A stretch of 6,885 nucleotides of DNA from an uncultured Clostridia bacterium (lineage in GTDB: Bacteria; Bacillota; Clostridia; Oscillospirales; Acutalibacteraceae). Below the pieces are notes generated by a model that was not told where the DNA came from, did no database searches, and was given only the letters and a program-made list of their open reading frames with translations. How positions within the stretch are numbered: the stretch's first letter is position 1; each line of letters opens with the position of its first letter. The DNA lies in assembly GCA_945224895.1 (NCBI GenBank), contig CALYNW010000052.1, positions 1-6,885 of the forward strand, given 5' to 3'. The position numbers and the translations under genes are program-made. Of this stretch, positions 1-5,585 are shown in pieces.

Positions 1-40
1 TGACTATCGATTAGTCACAGTCCTTTGATTTTTTATTTAA
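1..40 (-). terminator. Probable intrinsic terminator after the tautomerase gene, cut by the window edge
   Basis: Just after the tautomerase stop codon lies a perfect 6-bp inverted repeat, TGACTA (1-6) and TAGTCA (12-17), around a 5-base loop. Read leftward, an A-rich run (about 29-40) and the sequence CAAAGGACTG (27-18) precede the stem. That is the form of the left half of a long bidirectional terminator whose second arm and T tract would lie outside the window. Only the inner 6 bp of the stem can be seen; the longer stem is inference. Confidence 0.5.
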
Positions 41-376
41 TCAGAAATTAAAATTGTTATATCCCCATTTATCAACCTCGGAATACTTAACATACGTTCT
101 GTCTGACGGAACATTAAGATATTTCTCGGAAACGGAGCAAAGAAGCCTTGTCAGATTTTCAAAGGCATCATCTGAGGCTTTGCCGAAAATTGCAACCTCA
201 AACATTGCACAGGGCTCATCACTGCCCTTGAAATACATATCAAGCTTATCCTGAATTTCAACCATAAGCCAGCCTTCGCTTTTTCCCGGAATAGCCGTTA
301 TGGCTTTACCGAGCTCTGCTTTTAAATTCTCCTTTGATGAAACAGGCTGATTTGTCTTAACTTCAATAAAAGGCAT
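41..376 (-). CDS. MIF-family (macrophage migration inhibitory factor-like) tautomerase
   Basis: This 111-residue protein belongs to the tautomerase superfamily, MIF branch, whose members are trimeric and use an N-terminal proline as catalytic base in phenylpyruvate/hydroxyphenylpyruvate keto-enol tautomerisation. The start MPF would expose Pro2 after methionine removal. Other family marks are Lys32 in a PGK motif, SDEPCA at 52-57, LLC at 78-80, DRTYVKY at 92-98 and the aromatic tail WGYNNF. Length and end-to-end motif order match animal MIF closely. The CxxC motif of human MIF is only half present: Cys56 is kept and the second position is Phe59. There is no signal peptide. A good GGAGG site (384-388) lies 7 bases before the ATG, and the gene follows the transporter gene by only 23 bases, so it is probably the last gene of the leftward operon. 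The natural substrate in bacteria is unknown, and no sugar-related role is evident. Confidence 0.87.
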   Translation of the reverse strand: MPFIEVKTNQPVSSKENLKAELGKAITAIPGKSEGWLMVEIQDKLDMYFKGSDEPCAMFEVAIFGKASDDAFENLTRLLCSVSEKYLNVPSDRTYVKYSEVDKWGYNNFNF

Positions 377-399
377 AATGATTCCTCCAAAAAATTAAA

Positions 400-1893
400 T
401 TATTCTTCTATTTCAATACCTCTTGCTTTTCTCTGCTCTGCAAGCTGTTCCTCCATTCTAACCTTTTCCTTACCGCTGATTTTATAGAAGAACATCGGCA
501 ATGCACAAAGAAGCAGGCTTACACCGGGAACTATTGAAACAAGTGAGAACATTGCAAAACGCTGATTCATAGCCAAATCGGTAGCAGCCATAATAACATC
601 AGAGCTGAGCATCTTATCAGGCTCAAGACCGATAAACATATACATTACTACGATGCCCGATGTAGCAAGAGCATTGCCAAGCTTATTTACAAAGCCTTGA
701 CAGGCGGAGCCAAGTGCGTTATCTCTAAAGCCTGTTTTAAGCTCCATATAGTCAAGACAGTCGCCAATCATTGCGTATGTAATTACATTAAGAACACCTA
801 ACGGTATGCAGGAAATAAGAATAAACGGAATACAAACGTAAAGGTTCATTGTTTTCCAGCCGATAACGGTAGTAAACATACTTGCCGCAAATCCTGCAAA
901 GCAGGTGACGATAACGATTTTTTTGTAGTCAAATCTCTTCATAAGTGCAGGCATAACAAGCATTGCACCAAACATACCTACGATTGCGCAAACCTGGAAA
1001 ATTGTTTTAACTGACGATACACTTGCCTCGATGGCTGCAACTCTTTCTGCGTCAGTCATACCCTCAAGGGGCTTTCCTATATAAAACGCATATCTTGCAA
1101 CGTGAACTGCCGCTGCCTGTATCATATATCTACCGCTTGAAAGAATACCCATAAGTATAACAAGCATTAAGGGCTTACATTTAAAAATTCTTGACAGTCT
1201 TGACGGTTCGCCCTTTACAGGCTTTACGTCCGGAATAACAATTCTTTCCTTAACATTAAAGTAAGTTCTCGAATAAAGTACAAGACCGATAACTACTGTG
1301 ATTATCGACATCAAAAGATATTTTATCTTATTGTACTCAAGACCGTCGGAAACACCGAGAATATTCGGCAAAATCAATCCGATAACCAGGAATAGAACCT
1401 CAGGAACAGCTGAACCGATACCATTAAGTGTTCTGCCGAATGATATTGTAGAGCTTCTTTCCTCTGCATTTGCGGTCATTACATTTGGCAGACTCCAAAA
1501 CGGCACATCAGCCATTGTGTAAATCATTCCCCAAACCACATATACAATGGCAGAGTAAATCATAAGTGCACCCTTGCTGAGTGACGGACTGAGGTACATA
1601 AGTATTGTAAGTACACCGATTGGAATTGACGCATACAAAATGTACGGACGCATTTTACCCCGTTTAGTTGTACGGCGGTCAACAATCATTCCCATAAGCG
1701 GGTCATTAATAGCATCCCACACTCTTGCAAACAGCATAAGCAACAGCACAAACATAGGTGCAAGCTGGAGCACATTGAGATAATAGTCGCTTATATAGCT
1801 GGACATCATAGCATAAATCATACCCTGTCCGCATGCACCTATTCCGAAAGCCAATCGTTCCTTTTTAGGAATATAATTTTTTGTTTTCTCCAT
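400..1893 (-). CDS. GPH/MelB-family sugar:cation symporter (MFS superfamily)
   Basis: The protein has 497 residues, typical for glycoside-pentoside-hexuronide:cation symporters, with about twelve hydrophobic membrane segments and a cytoplasmic charged tail (about 470-497). Family marks are RVWDAINDPLMG at 57-68, matching the Na+/cation-binding helix II of MelB (Asp60 and Asp64 correspond to MelB Asp55 and Asp59), the following RGKMRPYIL loop, and YTMADVPFWSLP at 125-136 (Asp129 and Trp133 correspond to MelB Asp124 and Trp128). Arg154 matches MelB Arg149. The MelB sugar-contact Asp19 is replaced by Gly24, so the substrate may not be a simple melibiose-like galactoside. An upstream in-frame TTG at 1914 was rejected as start because the AAGGGG ribosome site lies between it and the ATG at 1893. 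The gene follows the signal peptidase gene by 47 bases. It probably imports the substrate of the glycosidase encoded in the same unit; the exact sugar is not predictable. Confidence 0.9.
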   Translation of the reverse strand: MEKTKNYIPKKERLAFGIGACGQGMIYAMMSSYISDYYLNVLQLAPMFVLLLMLFARVWDAINDPLMGMIVDRRTTKRGKMRPYILYASIPIGVLTILMYLSPSLSKGALMIYSAIVYVVWGMIYTMADVPFWSLPNVMTANAEERSSTISFGRTLNGIGSAVPEVLFLVIGLILPNILGVSDGLEYNKIKYLLMSIITVVIGLVLYSRTYFNVKERIVIPDVKPVKGEPSRLSRIFKCKPLMLVILMGILSSGRYMIQAAAVHVARYAFYIGKPLEGMTDAERVAAIEASVSSVKTIFQVCAIVGMFGAMLVMPALMKRFDYKKIVIVTCFAGFAASMFTTVIGWKTMNLYVCIPFILISCIPLGVLNVITYAMIGDCLDYMELKTGFRDNALGSACQGFVNKLGNALATSGIVVMYMFIGLEPDKMLSSDVIMAATDLAMNQRFAMFSLVSIVPGVSLLLCALPMFFYKISGKEKVRMEEQLAEQRKARGIEIEE

Positions 1894-1900
1894 AAAAAAT

Positions 1901-1909
1901 CCCCTTTTT
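1901..1909 (-). promoter_or_regulatory. Ribosome binding site that fixes the transporter start
   Basis: The minus strand reads AAAAAGGGG here, 7 bases before the ATG at 1893. The alternative TTG start at 1914 lies upstream of this site and has only T/A-rich sequence in front of it. The site therefore favours the shorter 497-residue protein. Confidence 0.75.
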
Positions 1910-1940
1910 ATCAAAAAATTAACCTAACTTAAATCTTTGT

Positions 1941-2732
1941 TTACTCAATCCTTGACGGATTCGGGAAGTATCTGAACTTAACCTTGCCGATAATCTTATC
2001 TCTGTGAACATATTTATTCTGCCAAAATCTTGAGTCCTTACTGTTATTTCTGTTATCTCCCATCATAAAATAACAGTCCTCAGGAACATCAAAGGGTCCG
2101 AAGGTACCCTCAGGCTCACAGGCAGTTACAAAGCTGTCGTCAAGCTGAATTGTCTCTCCGTCGGTTTTTGTAACGTAAACAATGCCGTTTATCACCTGAA
2201 CAGTCTCTCCGGGAAGACCTACAATTCTTTTAACGTAATACTGGCTTTCATCATCAGGATACTTGAAAATTACAATGTCATATCTCTGAGGGTCTTCATT
2301 GATATAGGCAAGTCGGCTTGCAATTATCCTGTCCTTTTGCTGAATAGTGTTAAGCATTGAGCCCGTAGGCACTATTGCATTTGCAAACACAAAGGTTTTA
2401 AGAAGAAGTGCAACAACAACTGCGATAACAATAGGAACGAAAAATTCAATGGTTTCCTGAGCCTTGCTCTTTTCCTTTTCCTCTTTTTCCTTTTTCTTCT
2501 TTTTGCCTTTTTTTACTTCCTCGTCAACGTCTGTGCCAACACCCTGATTTACAGGCTGTGCCTCCTGCAAAGGTGTATTAGAGCTATTTTCCATTTTTTC
2601 CATTTCCTTTGTAGGGCTTGTCACATCGTTTATCTTAACATCTGTATCAAAAATGACGGCGCCGCAATTAGGACATTTATACCAATCGTCAGTCTTTATC
2701 AAAGCGTCGCAACCGCATTTTTTACATTTCAT
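1941..2732 (-). CDS. lepB: Type I signal peptidase with N-terminal zinc ribbon
   Basis: This 263-residue membrane serine protease would remove signal peptides from exported proteins on the outer face of the membrane. Residues 1-30 form a zinc-ribbon-like module with Cys3, Cys6, Cys20 and Cys23 as two CxxC pairs (plus Cys8). A polar linker follows, then a Lys/Glu-rich stretch (71-90) and one membrane segment at about 97-115. The catalytic domain comes next: Ser125 in VPTGSML, Lys168 in YYVKRIVGLPGE, and the late box GDNRNNSKDSR at 225-235. This is the Ser/Lys dyad of the S26A family. Residue 128 is Asn where family members often have Pro (SMxPT). The zinc ribbon and linker would sit in the cytoplasm. 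The ATG lies 2 bases after the glycosidase stop codon, so translation is probably coupled. It is an unusual member of a sugar-use operon; the catalytic assignment is firm, while the role of the zinc ribbon is unknown. Confidence 0.94.
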   Translation of the reverse strand: MKCKKCGCDALIKTDDWYKCPNCGAVIFDTDVKINDVTSPTKEMEKMENSSNTPLQEAQPVNQGVGTDVDEEVKKGKKKKKEKEEKEKSKAQETIEFFVPIVIAVVVALLLKTFVFANAIVPTGSMLNTIQQKDRIIASRLAYINEDPQRYDIVIFKYPDDESQYYVKRIVGLPGETVQVINGIVYVTKTDGETIQLDDSFVTACEPEGTFGPFDVPEDCYFMMGDNRNNSKDSRFWQNKYVHRDKIIGKVKFRYFPNPSRIE

Positions 2733-2734
2733 AC

Positions 2735-5077
2735 TTACTTCTTCCTCCTCTTGCCGACCTTGTTGAGAATTTCCTTAAGGGTTATTATTTCATCATACGG
2801 CGTTGCTTTTTCCGAAACGGTAAACGCCTCTGCCGTACTGCTGATATCGGTATTGATTACTGCCTTTGCTCTGCTGTCAAAGCCTGACGAGTCAAGATGG
2901 CTGTCAATATAAATCTTCAGCATTCTGTTCTTTTCCCTGACAATGGTAATCTTATGCTCTCCGCCGGTTATAATGCTGTTTGAACGGAGATGACATTTAC
3001 CGCATCTGACGGTTACGATACCCTTTTCAACTGCAATTTTTATATCGTCGTTTTCGGCAACATCAATATTTTCTTCGCCTTTATAATTAAAGGAAATAGT
3101 AAATTCAGTTGAACCTGTTACATAATCATATCGTCTGTCCTCGGGACCGAACTGAAATACCTTTATTTCAAAGGGTCTTAAGGTAAGGTCAATTTTATCT
3201 CCATATGAGAAGCTGTCAAAGCTTTCCTTACCTGTTTCGTTATAGACGTTATATCTCTTAACGTCCTTCAAATCCTCGGGACATCCCATAAGCTTGTTAA
3301 GAGTCAGGGTAACAGGAGCCTTTTCGTCTGTAGGATTTCTCAGAGCTACAATACCGTTGCCCTTTCTATCCCAGCTGAAATAACCGTAAACATTATTATC
3401 GTCAGGCTTACCGCCGATAAACATTGCATTTTGCAGAATGTCATAATTACTTTTCTGCCATTTGAGAACATTTGCAAGAATACGCCATTTTGACTTATTC
3501 ATCATAGTATAGCTCAAATGCAATTCATTAAAGGCTTCGCCTCGGCAGGCGTTAAAGTAAAGATATTTTTCAAATTCCTCGTCGGCATAATCAACCTTGG
3601 CATAGGTTCCGTAAATAGGCTCGTGATTGTAAATATGCTTTAAGGGCATTTGATATGCTCTTGTGCAAAGCAAATTATAATATCTGCTGTCTCTGTAGGT
3701 CATCTCTGCCTCAACCTGCGGTTGATTGCTGATATTATCTGCAAAGCCTATATCATTACTGTTTTGAAGCCAAATACTGTTTACGTACTGAAGCCACCAG
3801 GGAGAAGGATTAACATAGCAGGTCATATTTATCCAAAGGCTTTTGCCCTGCTTTGCACGAAGCTCTCTCAGGTGCTTAAAAATTTCAATCCAGCCCTGCC
3901 ACATCTCCGTGAAATAATACATATTATTTTCTCCGCCGACAGTATGATTGTGGCTTGTGCTTGTGCAGGGAGAAAGACAGAAGCCGTCAAACTTCCAGTA
4001 ATTTATATCAAATTCCTTAGTAACCTTGAGGATAAATTTTTCAACATTTTCCTGATAGGTTTTGTCTGCAACGCAGATATCCTTTGCCTGAGCATTATAT
4101 GCGCCCAAGCCCTTTTTCTCCATTCGCTTTGCAAACTTTGTCTGATAGTTGTATCCGCCTCGGGGACCCAGCCAAAGTCCGAAGGAGGAGCCTAAATTCT
4201 TAGCAAGCTGAGTAGAATCGTAAAGCTCATTGGGGAACTTTTTGTTAAAGCTCCAAAACGGAGCACTGTAATCATTCCAGCCGTCGTCAACAACGTATGC
4301 GTCAAGAGGCTCAACACCGTTTGAGGAAAGTCCCTTTTCAATCTCATAAAAGGACTTTTCAATATTATCGGCATTGATATTAAGCATATGGTCATACCAG
4401 CTATTGTACTGCAAACGGAATTTTGTGGGTGTGGCAATGCTTTCGATATAATCAAAAAATGCTCTCTGAACGTCAACCATAAGGTTGCTTTTTGCACCGC
4501 CCACAACGGTAACAGGGCAATCGTAATTTCCCTTAATATTTTTTCCGAGATAAAATTTTACCTGACCTATGCCATACTCAATTAAGTTAAGAGTAGCAGG
4601 AAGCTCACAGCCGAAGAAAAGGCTGTCAATATAAAATGGCTGACCGAGAGCAGAATGAATACCGCTGAGCTCCGGTCCTTTAACATCTGTAGGAACGGTA
4701 AAATGAGTTTTTGAATTTGTAATTCCTATATGCTCAAGGGCGATATAATCAATAATCTTATCCCCTGTCTGAACAAAGGAAATCTGCTTTTTAAGTGTAT
4801 TTCCGTCATCACCTGCCCAAAAGGACAGTGTAGGCGTTATACCGTCGGTTTCCTCAAAGGTAAAGGAAAGCCTGCTGTTTTCCTGCTTACTGTCGGTTAC
4901 TTTTAAACCCTTTGAGGAAAATTCACTGCCGTCGGTAAAGTGAAATGCAAATTCAACGCTGTTTCCGTCGGGAACAAAATCCTTACCGGAAAGCACATTT
5001 CTTATCTGAGAGGCATAAAGTATTTCCTCATGGACAACAAATTCACGCTGAAGTATTTTACTTTCAAGTCTAAACAT
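2735..5077 (-). CDS. GH36-like (clan GH-D) alpha-galactosidase-type glycoside hydrolase
   Basis: The 780-residue protein has the layout of clan GH-D enzymes: an N-terminal beta-rich domain (about 1-215), a TIM barrel (about 220-545), and a C-terminal beta sheet domain (about 550-643). Barrel marks are YNSWYDH at 224-230, VVDDGWNDY at 262-270, LWLGPRGG at 301-308, and YWKFDGF at 360-366, where Asp364 is the likely nucleophile. LQNSNDIGFAD at 437-447 offers Asp442 as candidate acid/base. Residues about 650-755 form an additional beta-rich segment, including KITIVREKNRMLKIYID, that resembles a concanavalin/LamG-like domain. There is no signal peptide, so it should act on imported substrate in the cytoplasm, fitting the GPH transporter two genes downstream. 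An AAGGAG site (5084-5089) lies 6 bases before the ATG. The standard GH36 KWD motif is WKFD here, so alpha-N-acetylgalactosaminidase, raffinose-synthase-like or galactinol-hydrolysing activity cannot be excluded. Family placement is reasonably sure; substrate is inference. Confidence 0.8.
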   Translation of the reverse strand: MFRLESKILQREFVVHEEILYASQIRNVLSGKDFVPDGNSVEFAFHFTDGSEFSSKGLKVTDSKQENSRLSFTFEETDGITPTLSFWAGDDGNTLKKQISFVQTGDKIIDYIALEHIGITNSKTHFTVPTDVKGPELSGIHSALGQPFYIDSLFFGCELPATLNLIEYGIGQVKFYLGKNIKGNYDCPVTVVGGAKSNLMVDVQRAFFDYIESIATPTKFRLQYNSWYDHMLNINADNIEKSFYEIEKGLSSNGVEPLDAYVVDDGWNDYSAPFWSFNKKFPNELYDSTQLAKNLGSSFGLWLGPRGGYNYQTKFAKRMEKKGLGAYNAQAKDICVADKTYQENVEKFILKVTKEFDINYWKFDGFCLSPCTSTSHNHTVGGENNMYYFTEMWQGWIEIFKHLRELRAKQGKSLWINMTCYVNPSPWWLQYVNSIWLQNSNDIGFADNISNQPQVEAEMTYRDSRYYNLLCTRAYQMPLKHIYNHEPIYGTYAKVDYADEEFEKYLYFNACRGEAFNELHLSYTMMNKSKWRILANVLKWQKSNYDILQNAMFIGGKPDDNNVYGYFSWDRKGNGIVALRNPTDEKAPVTLTLNKLMGCPEDLKDVKRYNVYNETGKESFDSFSYGDKIDLTLRPFEIKVFQFGPEDRRYDYVTGSTEFTISFNYKGEENIDVAENDDIKIAVEKGIVTVRCGKCHLRSNSIITGGEHKITIVREKNRMLKIYIDSHLDSSGFDSRAKAVINTDISSTAEAFTVSEKATPYDEIITLKEILNKVGKRRKK
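2744..2749 (-). promoter_or_regulatory. Signal peptidase ribosome site inside the glycosidase gene end
   Basis: The minus strand reads AGGAGG within the Arg/Lys codons that end the glycosidase (tail GKRRKK), 11 bases before the lepB ATG. Only two bases separate the glycosidase TAA from the lepB ATG. This arrangement implies one transcript and probably coupled translation of the two genes. Confidence 0.8.
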
Positions 5078-5102
5078 TTTTTACTCCTTAAATTCATATA
5101 AA

Positions 5103-5118
5103 TTCGGTGATTTCCGAA
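5103..5118 (-). other. Weak hairpin between the TSCPD gene and the glycosidase gene
   Basis: TTCGG (5103-5107) and CCGAA (5114-5118) can pair around a 6-base loop in the 58-base gap. In the leftward direction only a loosely T-rich sequence (TTTATATGAATTT) follows, so it would be at best a weak attenuator or an RNA-stability element. A role is not shown. Confidence 0.25.
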
Positions 5119-5135
5119 ATAATATCGGGGGGTGA

Positions 5136-5393
5136 TTAAAGCTCCTCTTCAATTTCTTCAAGAGCACAGGCAAGCTGGTCGGGGCAGGAGGTGCCCTTCA
5201 TTCCGCACTTAATACCCTTAAGTGCTGAAATTATCTCATCAAGAGTTTTGCCCTTTGCCAAAGCGGATATACCCTTCAGGTTTCCGTTACAGCCTCCTAA
5301 AAACTGAACACTGTTAATTGTTTTATCATCATCATTTACATCGATGGTAATCTGCTGTGAGCAAACACCCACAGGTCTGTATCTGTAAACCAT
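5136..5393 (-). CDS. TSCPD-domain 4-cysteine small protein (TIGR03905-like)
   Basis: This 85-residue protein carries a TSCPD motif at 68-72 (GTSCPDQLA), a domain also found at the C-terminus of some vitamin B12-dependent ribonucleotide reductases and as stand-alone small proteins. Four cysteines, Cys11, Cys35, Cys63 and Cys70, fit the '4_Cys' family pattern and may bind metal; Cys76 is a fifth. The middle holds FLGGCNGNLKGIS and a Leu/Ile-rich helix, and the tail is acidic (EEIEEEL). The biochemical function is unknown. The start MVYRYRP at 5393 was chosen because AAGGAGA lies 9 bases upstream and a strong promoter overlaps the further-upstream in-frame starts: the TTG at 5459 lies in the -35 box and the ATG at 5432 at the edge of the -10 box. 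It is the first gene of the leftward unit, followed after 58 bases by the glycosidase gene. Confidence 0.85.
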   Translation of the reverse strand: MVYRYRPVGVCSQQITIDVNDDDKTINSVQFLGGCNGNLKGISALAKGKTLDEIISALKGIKCGMKGTSCPDQLACALEEIEEEL

Positions 5394-5401
5394 AATTAAA
5401 A

Positions 5402-5408
5402 TCTCCTT
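5402..5408 (-). promoter_or_regulatory. Ribosome binding site deciding the TSCPD protein start
   Basis: The minus strand reads AAGGAGA, about 9 bases before the ATG at 5393. It selects the 85-residue protein over a 107-residue extension whose extra codons run through the promoter. Confidence 0.8.
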
Positions 5409-5430
5409 GTTTGCATAATAATACAGATAC

Positions 5431-5459
5431 ATTATACATTCATTTTTCCGACTTTGCAA
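5431..5459 (-). promoter_or_regulatory. Sigma-A-like promoter of the leftward operon
   Basis: On the minus strand a perfect -10 box TATAAT (5436-5431) lies 17 bases after TTGCAA (5459-5454), which matches the consensus -35 at four of six positions. Transcription would start near 5424, leaving a leader of about 30 bases with the AAGGAGA site. No other convincing promoter was seen further along this strand, so it may drive all five leftward genes. Confidence 0.75.
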
Positions 5460-5482
5460 CTTATATTATTAAATAGAATTAA

Positions 5483-5515
5483 AATTCAAGATTTATTCAT
5501 TTAAATTATTGAATT
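5483..5515. repeat. Inverted repeat AATTCAA-N19-TTGAATT between the divergent promoters
   Basis: AATTCAA (5483-5489) and TTGAATT (5509-5515) form a 7-bp inverted repeat; the right arm overlaps the -35 box of the iolG promoter. A second, nested repeat, GAATT-AA-AATTC, lies at 5476-5487. It could be an operator, but the DNA is so AT-rich that chance is a serious alternative. Confidence 0.25.
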
Positions 5516-5537
5516 ACAAAAAATATTATGATATTAT
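5509..5537 (+). promoter_or_regulatory. Sigma-A-like extended -10 promoter of iolG-iolD
   Basis: TTGAAT (5509-5514) is followed after 17 bases by TATTAT (5532-5537), which has an upstream TG at the extended -10 position (5529-5530). Transcription would start near 5544, giving a leader of about 40 bases before the iolG ATG. The promoter is divergent from, and does not overlap, that of the leftward operon. Confidence 0.7.
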
Positions 5538-5585
5538 CTAAAAAGGAGTTAAGGCTCTGTAAAATTTATGTGAGAGGTAACAGTT

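Noticed and set aside
1917..1930. TTAA-GTTAGG-TTAA plus T run after lepB as a terminator
   Set aside because: The stem would be four A/T pairs, too weak to stop transcription. The transporter gene is close and has no convincing promoter of its own.
3650..4195. 181-codon open frame on the plus strand, antisense to the glycosidase gene
   Set aside because: It lies wholly inside a well-supported gene with clear catalytic motifs, has no ribosome site of note, and its product resembles no family I recognise. It is best explained as a shadow frame.
4192..4506. 104-codon frame on the same strand as the glycosidase but out of phase
   Set aside because: The main frame is continuous through this stretch with conserved DDGW and barrel motifs, so there is no sign of a frameshift or a nested gene.
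5541..5573. AAGGAG followed by ATGTGA in the iolG leader, as a possible minimal upstream reading frame
   Set aside because: The AAGGAG is about 19 bases from that ATG, too far for efficient initiation, and the frame is a start codon followed at once by stop. Probably chance.
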